Source of the DNA: Ceraceosorus guamensis
Taxonomy: Eukaryota > Basidiomycota > Exobasidiomycetes > Ceraceosorales > Ceraceosoraceae
Direction of reading: 5' to 3'
Assembly (NCBI RefSeq): GCF_003144195.1
Contig: NW_020290005.1
Span: forward strand, 186,001 to 250,000
DNA length: 64,000 nt
Position numbers and translations under genes: made by a program. Of this stretch, positions 12,638 through 23,867 are shown in pieces (position 1 is the first letter of the stretch; every line of letters begins with the position of its first letter). Below the pieces are notes generated by a model. It did not search any database. It worked only from the letters and a program-made list of their open reading frames with translations, and had not been told where the DNA came from.

Positions 12638-13851
12638 TTCTTGAGGCAGGGATGTAGGTGGGTAGTGCTGTGGGAGTGGCGGTCGTCGTCAGCAAGACCG
12701 AGGATTGGCAAGAGAGATGGTGAGTGAAAGCAGCTACGAGGACGCGGAGTAAGAGAGGTGAGTTGGGCAAGCAATGACTATGCGCTATGGCGCTTATGGG
12801 ATGATGGTCAATTTGGATCTCGACGAGGAGGGCGCCGCTTGGCCGCTAAGCAGAGAATCCGAAAGCTGGAACGGCGGTTCACTTTTTGCATGGCTCGCGA
12901 CGATGTCGCACGCCGGCGCGCGCAAGGGATTTGGCGGCGGCCGCGTTCGCATGCCTGCTCGCCTATAGCTGCAGTGCCCCAATCAAGCGCGTATATCAGC
13001 TATAGCGCTTTAGACCCGCGCCTGCGCGTGTTATGAGACGATGCTGTACCGCGCCCCGCGCAGGCTCATCATGCGATCGGCGAGCGAGCCACCTGCTTCG
13101 TTGCCGCGATCCTTCTTGGCAGCCCACCATTTTTGCAAGGCTCGATCGAGCAGACAACCTTTGAGTCATAGACAATGTACGAAAGCGAGCATGACACTCA
13201 CTGACTGTGAATTGTCCATTCACGATTGCCTTCGAGATCACCCGCACTCCATATAAGCAGCGAGGCAGCAGCGGCCAAACTGCCGAGCAGGAGGCGGGCG
13301 GCGGAAGTCCGTGCCGCATTCCACGGCGACCGGTTGGTCGACATCGTCATCTGGCCATATGCAACCCCATGCATGCCGCTAGCGTGTGGTTTCAAAGATG
13401 TGTACCGTACAGTCAAGTCGCGCGCTGGGATCTGTTGACCCAAGACAAATTGCGCTTTGCACAGCATCTTTGGCTGTGATCACGTGCATCTCAAGGCTGG
13501 CACGTGACTACCTTGGTTGGTTGCGGCATTTTGAAATGTCCTACAACACGGATTCGACACTCACTTGATTCGACATTCTGATTCTGATTCATGATTCGCG
13601 ATTATGCTCTGGTTGTTCGTGGTCCTTGATCAATCTTTCTTCGTAACGTGAAGCCCAAATCCCCGCTAACCACGTCCTCTTGGCTTCTATCATCTCGGCG
13701 GCTCTCGTTGCAAGATTGTGGAGAAGGTGCCACACGATTCCTTTGGATAAAGGACGGATTTAGCCCAGTTGTTAGCAAGACGCCCTCGCAGTGGCTGCCT
13801 TCACACGTTTGTCATTGGACGGTTGGGGAGCACTCGTGGGCTTGCAACATC
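12638..13851. other. Intergenic region upstream of the deacetylase
   Basis: This should contain the promoter of the minus-strand deacetylase gene and the 5' region of the small membrane-protein gene on the + strand. No domain-bearing frame is seen. It contains two CACGTG-type boxes near 13488 and 13501 and a stretch of short repeated words (ATTCTGATTCTGATTC followed by ATGATTCGCGATT) at about 13575-13605, typical of the AT-richer intergenic words in this window. Confidence 0.45.
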
Positions 13852-14594
13852 ATGCACTGCTTGGTGCGTTTATATTGCGTAGAGAGAAAGCCATAGTCAG
13901 AAACCCGCTTCGAGGTCTGACGCTCTCCTTTTCGTGCATTGCTTTTGTCGCAGCGCTGGTGGCTCCCGCTGCTTTTGCTGCCGCTGCCAGCGGCAGGTCC
14001 CTTCACCATCGTGCTATTCGTCGTCGCCTACGCCATCACAACCAAACCTTGGTGAGTGGATCTGCTCCAGCATGTGGTGCTGAGTCACTCACGTAGCTCA
14101 TGATGATCCCATGCCGATCTAGCTTCTACTGTGCACTACTTCTGACTGTGTTGTTAGCAAGCACATGCAGTTGGTACATGCCAGCTGAAGACCCTCGACC
14201 GCCGCCACGCACAGTCTGTTCAGCACCGTGGACGCCCTTCGAAACTCTGATCGGTGCACCAGCCTACATGTGCAGAGCTCGACGACCAGCCAAGCCATCA
14301 ACCTGCTGGCTTCCCACCAATCGTCTGTTCGCCGCGCCGCTCCAGTCCAAGACCTCCAGAATGGTCCCTCCCGTCTCGGAAAGGATCGCCAACGACTTCG
14401 ATGTCAAGTGGCAACACGCCAATAGCAGCAACTCGTCCTTGACCCACTCATCTCCCGAGACAATTTCGGCAAAGGCGGCTTCACTTGCCTACCGTCTGGC
14501 TCAGAGGCGTAGGTTGTGGTTCGGGGTCGGCGATCGTTCTCGAGGACTTGGCTATGATCTCATCTTCGGTTGGCTACCTCCTCCCAAGCAATGA
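13852..14594 (+). CDS. Probable small two-span membrane protein, unknown function
   Basis: Model join(13852..13863, 13954..14051, 14123..14594), 193 aa. The spliced product opens with two hydrophobic stretches: WWLPLLLLPLPAAG running into FTIVLFVVAYAIT (residues about 6-34), and CFYCALLLTVLLASTCSW (about 37-54), followed by a Pro-rich segment, scattered Cys and a polar tail ending FGWLPPPKQ. Both introns have GTGCGT or GTGAGT donors, AG acceptors, CTGAC or CTCAC branch-like sites and usual lengths (90 and 71 nt), and the frame is continuous, which is why I prefer this to an unspliced 164-aa frame starting at 14100. The first exon would be only 12 nt (ATG CAC TGC TTG), so an additional upstream exon is possible. 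No family recognised. Convergent with IRE1 (226 bp between stops). Confidence 0.45.
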
Positions 14595-14820
14595 CCTGGG
14601 GCACGGTGCTGCGCGCAATCGATCAAGGTCAAATCCCTCCTTGTGAAATGAATCAGATTGCTCAAGCTCACCGAGAAATTGAGGATGTACTAGTATTACA
14701 AGAGACGAGAGACGGGAAGCAAAGTGAGGTTACAAGGCGCTAGATACAGCATTCGTGACTAAGGGGGGCGGCGACGCGCGTAGACATGACAGTCTGGAAC
14801 CCCGCGAGAAGGGTTGTGGC

Positions 14821-17800
14821 TCAATCATTCTCTCCTAGCGGGCGAAAGTACGACGCGAACATCTGCTCCCCTCGCAAGAGAGGCGACTCCGAGATGACGG
14901 TGTGGACGTGCACGACCAGAGATGGGAAACGCTTGGTGAAGTAATGCAGAAAGGGACCTGGTAGAGCGCCCATCTGCCTTCGCAGAGCTGGAGACATGTC
15001 CTGATAATGATGTTTCTGTCATCCAAAAGCGCGAATAGTCAGTTCCTGCATCGCAAAGGCTGCTTGCAGCATGGTTCACCAACGCACCTTGTTGCGCAAA
15101 GCTCGCAACAAGTCCTGCACGCTTGAGCGTTCGTACTTTCGGAACTTGCCAAGGTCGTCCATGAAGATCTTGTCCATCCTACGATGCCAATCCGATCCAA
15201 TGACGGCAGCTGCACAAGACTCGAGCGCAATCAGAGGTGGGGGCGGTGCGTCCTTGTCCATGATCTCGAAGCGATCGCTGGCGTCTTGCAAAAAAGCAAG
15301 CCTTTGTGCATGATCCCAGAAGTAGGGGTGGGTCAGGACGTCAGGCGCACTGGGCCTGTCCTTGGGCTCTACTGCAATCATCTTGGAGATAAGATGTTGC
15401 GCTTCGTAGCCTTCCTCTCCGAGTCCGGAGAGTCTCGATAGGTCAGATGCGCTCTTGACTATGTTCATCTCACGCTCGAAGCGACTCCCGAATGGATGAT
15501 CGCCGTTCGCCAAGATGTAGCTACGGAAAGTTGAGGAAGCTTGGCTTGTTAGTGGTGAGAAGATACATGAAAGACACAAGGGGCTACTCACTAAGCCAAG
15601 CAGCCGAGCGCAAAGACATCCACTGCACGTGTAAGGCGCCTGGAAGTCTCGCCGTCTCGAGGAAGACCCGAACGCATCCCATTGCTACTGCTTTCCGTGC
15701 TATTGCTGCCCTCTGCACCCGCGTCTAGGGACACTTCACCACGCAATATCTCTGGGGCCCGCCAACCAACAGTGCCACCCGGGTTGTTCATGGTCTGACT
15801 GAAGCTGGATTGTGCTAGACCATCTAGTCGTTTAGAGAGCCCAAAATCTGAGAGGAGCATCTTGAGCTTGCCAGACGGATTGTTCGAGACAAGAATGTTC
15901 TGCGGCTTGATATCGCGATGCACAACTGTATGATAGCAATGGTCGAGTGAGCGTTGAGTTCCATCACGCACTTACGCATGGCCCCTATGAAGGTGCAAAG
16001 CGACTTACTCGAAAGAGAATGCAAATGTCTCAGGCCAGACGTTATCTGCGATAAAGCCTTCTTCGGTTCAAGCAAGAGGCCAAGCTCGCGATATTCAACC
16101 GGCTTCTCGATCACATCTGCCAAGCTCGCAGGGCAGAGCTCAAGAGCAATGAACAGGAAGCTTGGCGTGAGCTCCTTGTAGAAGTATCTAATCACGTTGG
16201 GGCTGCAGAGCGCTGGAACGAGTCAGCGATCAAGCGTACAGGACATCTCGCCGAGTATGCGACCCACTGATTATCGGCAGATTCCAACAACGACACCTCT
16301 TTCGAAGCGACATGGACGAAGTCGCGCAGCAGCCGCTTGACTGCGACCGCTCTCCCCTGGAACGTCCCTTTGAACACCACCGTGCCAGACGAACCGTAGC
16401 CTGTTGCTCGAAAGGTACCACATCAGCATCACTCGCGGCGCTTTTGATTGGTGCAGACTCACCAAGGATCTCTTCCGATATTTGCAGCGAGCCATTGGGC
16501 CCGAGGTTACCTGCCACCGCGCCCGGTCCAGTTGCATATGCTGCTAGTTTGGCAGCTTCTTGTCCGGCAGCTGTGGCCTCTTCAGCAGAGTCGCCGAGGT
16601 TGTGAGCATCAAGCCCGGTGGCTTGTCGCACGCTTCCTCCAGCGTCTCCATCCACGTCAAAGTTCAGTCTTGTAGCTGACGCAAGCTGCTGATTGTGGCG
16701 GGGTGTCGAGACTGCTCGGGCGGAGGGGGTGCCCAAGGGAGTAATGACAGTACCATCCGCAGCCTCAGCAACATCTGGCACATCATCACCATCGGCATCG
16801 ATGCTGTCTTGGTCGACCGCAGTCCCGTTCCCCTCGAGGGCCGCTTTCTTACTCTCCTTGAGCGCAACTAGCTGACCAGCCCTCTTGCCTCTCCTCCGCT
16901 TCTTGCCTGCTCGCTTCTTGTCCGCTTGAGCTGCCTCAACAGCTTCTTGCTCCAATGCAAGCTCAGCAGGGGTTTCTCCCGGCGCAGCATTCTGATTCTT
17001 TCGAGCTTTTATATTGTCTCCGGAGATTGGAAGATCGGCAACATTGGCCCTGCCACTCTGATGCATGGCATCGACGCCTTCAGCACTCTTGTGCTCATTA
17101 CCTAGTGAAGCTCCGTTCTCCGCATTTTCGTGCTTCTCATCCAGGACAGCTGGGACCCAAAGAACATCCTTCGCAATGCTCGAGGCGCTTTCACGAGCTA
17201 ACCTTCTCTGCTCTTGCAAGCCGATGTAAATCAGGGCACACAGAATGGCGCCAAGGAACAAGCAAATGATCTGCACCAAGGCGACCAGAGGTGTCGGCCG
17301 CCAGCTCCATACGGAGTCTGAAGGAAAAGTGCTGCGCTGCTCGCCGGTACTAGCAGACTTTGAACCACTCTTGGGCTTGTCTGACCGCTTTGCGGTAGTC
17401 TGGCCACCAGATTGTGAAGACGAGTTGTCGCTACCTTCTTGATGTTCTGCATGATCAGCAATCTGCAAGAGAGATCGCTCTGCTTGATCTGTGATGGCTG
17501 GTCCGAGCCCCGAAGCATCTGCGTCCCGCGCGTCCCAAACCCCGAACCAGCACCCAACGTCGGAGCACGGCTTTGACTGCTCGGAATGCGACGGCAAAGT
17601 GGCTGGCGCGGGTCGGGCAAGGCCAGCTAAGGGATGCGCCTCGCTTCCCAGCGCATACAAGCTCCCTCCAGCAACACCAAGATATGTAGCACCAGCGTCG
17701 AGTGAATGAAATGGAGCAGCACCACTCGCTGTGACTGATGATCTACGCACGAGTCGAGAAAGGGGAATCACGGGGTGCGGAACGAGGACAGGCGGGGACC

Positions 17801-19096
17801 GATCGCGACTCCCGCTTGGTTCCTTTTCGGGATACACGAGATCAAAGACTCGCGCGACAGAGCCACCAACAGCTGTGCTCCAAAGGGTGCGATCCCGCTC
17901 CTCGGTGCTTTCATCAGAACCACTATCGGGCGAGGTTGTCGCGTTGACACAGATGACGGAACCATCCTCTGGAACGCCAAAAATTGCAGTTGGTGGTGGC
18001 GGCGGGCGATCAGCAGAAGAAGGCTCGGAGGCAGCGCGCGCCTCGGGGCTCGCAGCACTCCACACTGCAGCGACTTCGCGATCGGCAGCATTTGGAGCAA
18101 AGGTGCTATACCGCAGCGTCTGGCGAGCCGATGGATCGGCTCGACTGTGGATCGTAAGGGTGTAGTCTTTCAAAACAGCATGCAGATATTAGCGTCTGGC
18201 TATACTGGTCATCTCATCACACTCAATCTGCAGCAGCCCTCACCTGTGCGCCCGACATAAGTCCAGTCTCCATCCTCATCGCAGATGTCATCTTTGCACC
18301 AAGCTTCAGGTGACCTCTCTCTTTCACGTCCGCCGCCGAAAACGGCGCCCACTCTTCCCGTCAGGACGTCCAGTTCCACAAGCGAAGACGACTTGTGGCC
18401 GACGAACACGCGCTCATTATCGGCGGGAAAGGAGAAAGGCGAAAGATCGACCAACTGCGGCAAGGTTAAAGGGAGACGCCTCAAATTTTGTCGGGGTAGA
18501 GTGGTGTCGTGCGGGGGTTCCTGACTGGTGGATGCATCGCTTATGTCGTCCGTCAGGACGTAGATTGAGCCCCCACCTCCTGGCTCCACAATGTAAAGAC
18601 CTTGCCGACGCAGCGCCTGAAGAGAAGCAGCACCTTCTTGACTAGCAGCGACATCAGCGAATGACCGCCGAGCTCGACCATAGTATGCTCCCACCAAGGG
18701 CTCGAAAGAGAACTTCTGGCGATTTGAAGAATCTTCCACAGGGTCTGCCTGGGCTCTGGCTGGAAGATCCCACAGTCTCTGACCAGTATGCCTATCGAGC
18801 GCGTGCAAGCCTCCTTCAACAGTAGCAAGGAGCACTGTCCTGCTCAGAGTCAGGCCAGAAAATGATGGCGCATGCCGTGGAGTGCCGCCGAGTCTCTGAG
18901 CTGTCTTCAGTCCTCGCCTAGATAGACTCAGTGCCAAAGAAGATGCACTTTGAGCTCGGGATTGATACTCGGACGAGTGGTGAGCTGACCTTTGGCTTGG
19001 CGATCCACTGGCAGGCTCAGACAGTGCAGTGCAAAGGAGCGCGAGGAAGACTAGCACGATCCAAGAACAGCGCAGCTGAAGTGCACAGCTTAGCAT
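14821..19096 (-). CDS. IRE1: IRE1: ER-stress sensor, membrane kinase and endoribonuclease
   Basis: Model join(19096..18244, 18166..16463, 16400..16268, 16202..16009, 15925..15592, 15520..15088, 15015..14821), 1,281 aa; introns 62-83 nt. The order is that of Ire1: signal peptide (SWIVLVFLALLCTALS), luminal domain with beta-propeller-like strands such as LLATVEGGLHALDRHTGQ, one membrane span (about 577-599, VALVQIICLFLGAILCALIY), a basic linker, a kinase domain and the KEN ribonuclease domain. Kinase motifs are complete: glycine loop GYGSSG (853-858), Lys874 in AVKRLL, HRD (964-966), DFG (988-990) and GTVGWRAPE. The ribonuclease part shows KHHYQDMSP, GPFLHYFTKRFPSL and ends MFASYFRPLGEND. In fungi Ire1 senses unfolded ER protein and splices the HAC1/CIB1 mRNA without the spliceosome (family knowledge). 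The linker between membrane and kinase is long and Ala/Glu/Lys-rich. Divergent from RPN7. Confidence 0.96.
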
Positions 19097-19845
19097 ATTG
19101 ACTATCGGAGCGTGTGCCCCTTGTGCTGGCCGCGTGTTGTGTGCCGCAAGCAGGCACGAGCGGTCGCCGTCGCATCCAATTGTCTCGCGTCTGTGGGATA
19201 GCGTTCACGTGCTAGCCAAGCAAATGGCAGACATCGGTGTTACTGCTGACGCAATGGCTTTGGACGCTGATGAATCGATGATGAGGACAAGCTGGCAGTG
19301 GCCCACGTCAGCCGTACTGTATCTGCGTGGCTTGAGGCGCGCGGCGAAGAGCACCGGCGTAGCAGTGTAGGCATGGATGCAGGATGCTGGTGGTAGCTTT
19401 GGGGCACCTCCGAGTGATGTGTCTCTCTGTGTTGTGTTTGAATGCATCCTCCACGTACGCGGAGGCTCAGCCTGCTGCTGGAAAAGCTTGATCTTATAGG
19501 TCCGCTATGCATGCGCGGTGGGCGGTGATGCGACATTTCGCAGGGAGCTGTAATTCGTACGAGAAAGTCACGCACGGTTCATCTCCGTGGTGTGAGCGTC
19601 ACGAGTCGTGGACGCGCGTCCAGAACAGAAGTCACAACAGTCTAAGACTTGACACAAGTGGGACAACTGTAGCTGTCATGGCGACCACACTTATGCACCG
19701 ACCGCCATCACAGCTTCCACAATTCTGATCTCCAGCCGCACCCGTGCAGAGTATAAACCCAAGTGTCAATCATCCGCATAACGAACGCGGTTTCAGATAA
19801 CGTGCCCCACCTTTCTCAGCACGTCGATTCCACTGACCCCTCGGG
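19097..19845. promoter_or_regulatory. Shared upstream region of IRE1 and RPN7
   Basis: A 749-bp divergent intergenic region serving IRE1 (minus) and RPN7 (plus). A TATA-like box GTATAAAC lies at 19751-19758, about 90 bp before the RPN7 ATG. No ascomycete-type PACE element (GGTGGCAAA) is seen. Any coordinated control of the two stress-related genes is inference only. Confidence 0.45.
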
Positions 19846-21646
19846 ATGTCAGGCTCTTCAGCAGCTCCTCAAGCTGTCTCATCCGACACTGGAGTGCCTG
19901 GCAAGCCCACCGTCAATGCTGGAGGAGTAGATGATGATGTGCCTCAACCCATTCCAAACCTGGAGTTGCAGCAACTTCACTTCGTCTTGACGTCTCCGCG
20001 GACGCCCGGTGCTAAGGGCAGGGAGGTCTCGGAGGCGCTGCTAAAAGGGATCGAGACGGATGGTTCGTGCTTGAGCTACTGACGGTAATATGCTGTTACG
20101 TGCGCGGCTGCATTGCTGACTGACTAATTCGAACTCTGTACGCAGAAATGGCACCGTACCTCTCCGCCTTGCTGGCCGCTGGCGTCATCCTACCAAGTGG
20201 AGCCAAGGACTTGCACGCTCAGCTGCACGCCAAGAATGAAGAGTCTCTCAAGGCTATCGACGATGCGCTGGTCAGACTTGAGGAGAGCGAGGGAGACATG
20301 GAGGTCAATGCAGTGAGAAGACAAAGAGCAGCGTACCTTGCTCGCATCGGAGACAAGGTGAGCAGGGCTCTTTTTCATTTTGGCGACAAGGCAAAGGTTC
20401 TGATCCGTGTCGGGGGAATGCTGTTACTTGTGCGCAGACGAGAGCCCTCGAAGCTCATAAGCTTGCAATTGAGAAGGCTGCTGGCCTTGGCTCAAAGCTG
20501 GATTTGGTCTTGACGCAAATAAGAATCGGCCTCTTCCATGGCGATGCGTCAATAACCATCGAGTCCATTGCAAAGGCTAAAGAGTGAGTACACTGCAAGA
20601 GAAGCAAATCCCGGACCTATGAGTGATGCTAACCAATCACCGCCACCTTAAGGCTCGTCGAAGAAGGCGGGGACTGGGACAGAAGGAATAGACTCAAGGT
20701 ATATGAAGGTCTGCACTTGCTTTCCACCCGTCAATTCAAACAGGGCGGGGAGCTGTTCTTGGACGCTCTTTCAACGTTCACTGCGACGGAGTTGCTGAGC
20801 TACAAGGACTTTGTGACTCTGACCGTCATCGCCAATGTCCTCACCTTGGGCAGGAGAGATATCAAGAAGAAGGCGAGTTGCGTAGTCAGAGTTTCGCGCC
20901 CTCTCGAGCCCTTTGCTTAGAGGTCTTGTCCACTTTACAGATCATTGACTCCCCCGAAGTGCTGCAAGTCATCGACGAGATTGAGCATTTGCGATCCTTC
21001 TCGTCTAGCCTGTACAATTGCGACTATGCAGCTTTCTTCAAGGCATTGGGTGAGTGACTTCTTATTCCCTTCAGGGTGCTCTTTCTCGCCACGCAGACAG
21101 GTTCCTCATTACGCTTTGTACTCACCGCAGCCGAGGTCGAGCAGACGCACCTGCTGCCATCGAGAGTCCTCTCGCCCCATGCACGCTACTATGTTCGCGA
21201 AATGCGCCTGGTGGCATACTCGAGCGTGCTTCAAAGTTACAGCACGATCACTCTTCCCAACATGGCCGCCGCCTTCGGCGTGACGGTGAGCTGCGATTCG
21301 TATCCTGGTGCTCAATCCGAGCTCTGCTGATGTCCGCTTTCTGCATTCGGCCACTCCTCTTTTTTTTTTTCCAGCCCGAATTCTTGGACGCGTGAGTTCG
21401 CCAGATCCTTTCGCTAGTGTACAGTCGCTCGACGCTGACCAAGACGACTTGTCCACGCCGCTTTGCAGAGATTTGGCGCGATTCATTGCTTCGGGCAGAC
21501 TTCCAGCGGTCATCGATCGAGTGGCTGGTGTGGTGGAGAGCAAGAAAGCGGGAGGCACGTCGATGCTCTATTCTAGGGTGATCAAGGAGGGCGATCTGGT
21601 TCTCTCTGCGACTCAACGATTGAGCAGAGACTTGGGTCTGGCATGA
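19846..21646 (+). CDS. RPN7: 26S proteasome regulatory particle subunit Rpn7 (PSMD6)
   Basis: Model join(19846..20062, 20146..20357, 20438..20583, 20653..20872, 20941..21049, 21131..21285, 21375..21391, 21469..21646), 417 aa, close to the family's 390-430. The lid subunit Rpn7 helps assemble the proteasome lid; it has an N-terminal helical-repeat region and a C-terminal PCI domain. Visible family landmarks: [55 protein letters not shown], and the C-terminal PCI/tail [20 protein letters not shown]. The start is the first ATG, followed by a short disordered N-terminus. Splicing is unusual: the fourth intron (20873-20940) begins GC rather than GT (donor GCGAGT), exon 7 is only 17 nt, and the first donor is GTTCGT. 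With these the conserved sequence is uninterrupted. Convergent with the mannosyltransferase gene (236 bp apart). Confidence 0.95.
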
Positions 21647-21882
21647 TCAAGACAGGACGATCAACTGCAATTCGATGTCGATCGATGTTCAGAATTGACA
21701 TGATGCTCAGGTGCGCGCCGCGTGGATCGCTTGTGAATGAAGGGTCAGCCGCGTGGGTCATTTTGCGCGTGTGTGCATTCCGTTGGGTCAGGACGATGCG
21801 TGGAATGCTGTGATAGGCTACAATCTTCTAAGCGGAGAAGGGAATGTGGGAGACCTGCTCTCAAGCTCATCGCAAAAGAATC

Positions 21883-23867
21883 TCATCTTTTGGGCTCTCC
21901 TTCGACCGAGGTTCGCCACCATTCTTTCAAGCAACTGTATCCCTCTCGATCAAAAGACTGATTGACAAGCATCACGCGTGTGGCACACTTGGTCAGTCAA
22001 GCACTGTCTAGGCCAAACGTGGGCAAGCTTCGTCGTCACGCACCTTTGCGGGGTCGCAGTTGCAGCGACCAGTGTCGTGATACTTCTTGTTGGTGGGGCA
22101 GTGATTCCACGGCATGTGGAAGCTGGGTCGAGCGATGATGGTAATTGATCAGGCGAAGCCGAAGATCCGTCTTTGAGCGTCTATGGACTCACTATCCGAT
22201 GTCATCAAAGTGATGCAACCTGGCCTTGTCCAGGAAAAGGATGGCCGCAATGGAGTGGACTGGTGCATCTCCCCATCGCTCGTAGAAGAACCCGCCAGAC
22301 TTGTCCAGGAATTCAAAGTACTTCTGATAAGCTTCGCCTCGCCAGAACCTGCGTGAGTCGCAAAAGGCAGATTTTCACTCAGTGCATGCTTCGCAAAACG
22401 ACTACAAGACGAATAAGGCCCTCACCGTAGGTCACCAATCTCAAAATTGGACCAAAAGTGGCACAAATTATAGCCCGGGTCCATGAAGCGCTCCGGCTCG
22501 TCCGTCATGAAGTGAATGCCATTATTTTTGGCAACGTATTGGGGGTTCTCTTCTACGAACTTCTTCGTGGTTGACCATAGAGTCGGGATGGTCTCGATGT
22601 ATTCGTGCAGCGCCATTGTGAATCCATATGTCTGCACAGCAGTCAGACACAGAGACTGATCGGTCAGTAAGATGTCAAGCTCCGACCGGCCACTGCAGAG
22701 CGTCTGACCTTATTGTTCATCTGCATGAAGACGAAAGGGTCGTAGTCCACATCGCAGTATAGCTTGATTCCCGGCTCAACGCGCCAATAATAATCGAGGT
22801 CCATAGTAAGAGGATGCTGGAAGAAGAAGCCGCTTTGGAATCGGCACATGTGGCGATAAGACTCGGAGTCTCCGTAGATAATTTTCTGCGAAGCTCGAGA
22901 GAGAAGGAAAAAGAATCAGATCGAGCGGCATTGTGGAGCGCACAATCGACCATGCGCCGCTCACTTTTTCCTTCATTTGCTTGCGAGTGTCTGCTGCTTT
23001 GTTTTGGTCGATCCATTCTGGATAGCCCCAATGCTTTTTCTCTACAAATCCGAAGCGAACTTCGGACCTGGTCATCTGCTTGACTCCCTTTTTGAAATCG
23101 TCTGTGAATGGCTCGTCTGGGCGAGCGAGCGTCATTGTCGGATCAGCTCACGGCCTTGCTCTTCCCCATCTGAACTTGCACGCGCACTTACTATTCAAAA
23201 AGATCCAAGGATAGCCGTACTTGCGGTTGAAGCGATCTTCCACTGCGATGCACGCGAGAGGGAATGGTGAGTTCGTGGGCCCCCTTGCAAAAGCGCGCCA
23301 TTTCACCCGTTGACTGCCCGTGACTAGAGCCCCGGGCTGGACCCCTCTCCCCATCCCCCGCACGATTGCTCATGTCCCTTCCGAGCCCGTTCTGCGGCCA
23401 GATACCAAGCCTCACGACACTGACTCACCATCTCGCATGCTTTCCCTCATCGATGCCAACTCTCCGTTGCGCACCAGCACGATGAATCCAGCCTTGGCAC
23501 GAGGAGCCTGGTTGGCCTGAGAAGGGATGAAGCTTGGCGGGTAGAGGTTCCCATCGTCGCCCTTTGTGGCCCATTGCTTGAGCTCCTCAGGAGTTTGGGG
23601 AATACCGGGTGAATGCGTGTACATGTCCTTCACTGCCGAATCGACAGATGGAACGCCAGAGCCTCCGGCATAATCACCTGCTGATGAACCTCCGGGTCGC
23701 TGCCATGGTCGGGGTATGCTGCCCCATTGTTGTCGCACCGTCTCCACACCCGTCGGATCCACGGACAGCCATGTGGTCAGGGAGAGTAGCAGAAGCACCA
23801 AGGCTGCCAAGAGAATCAATCGCTGTGGCCTCCTGGCGAGGCCCTCGAGAGGACCGAGACCCGCCAT
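21883..23867 (-). CDS. KRE2: KRE2/KTR-family alpha-1,2-mannosyltransferase (GT15), Golgi type II membrane protein
   Basis: Model join(23867..23429, 23242..23192, 23116..22965, 22885..22709, 22631..22426, 22348..22193, 22122..22044, 21957..21883), 444 aa. A short basic N-terminus and one membrane anchor ([18 protein letters not shown], about 17-34) precede a stem and the GT15 catalytic domain. Family signatures seen in order: [143 protein letters not shown] and the Cys-rich end [14 protein letters not shown]. These enzymes use GDP-mannose to extend O- and N-linked glycans (family knowledge). The last intron (21958-22043) is needed to reach the conserved C-terminus; read-through would end at 22008 without it. 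An in-frame upstream ATG at 24086 would add a 73-residue cytosolic tail; the ATG at 23867 fits family tail length better. Exact paralogue within KRE2/KTR is not resolved. Confidence 0.92.

Noticed and set aside
14100-14594. Unspliced 164-aa secreted protein starting ATGATG at 14100
   Set aside because: The spliced model uses the same downstream frame, has two canonical introns and adds a first hydrophobic span; the ATG at 14100 lies inside the second intron.
10505-23867. A cell-wall or secretion gene cluster (deacetylase, IRE1, mannosyltransferase)
   Set aside because: RPN7 and an unrelated membrane protein are interleaved, and strands and spacing show no common organisation.
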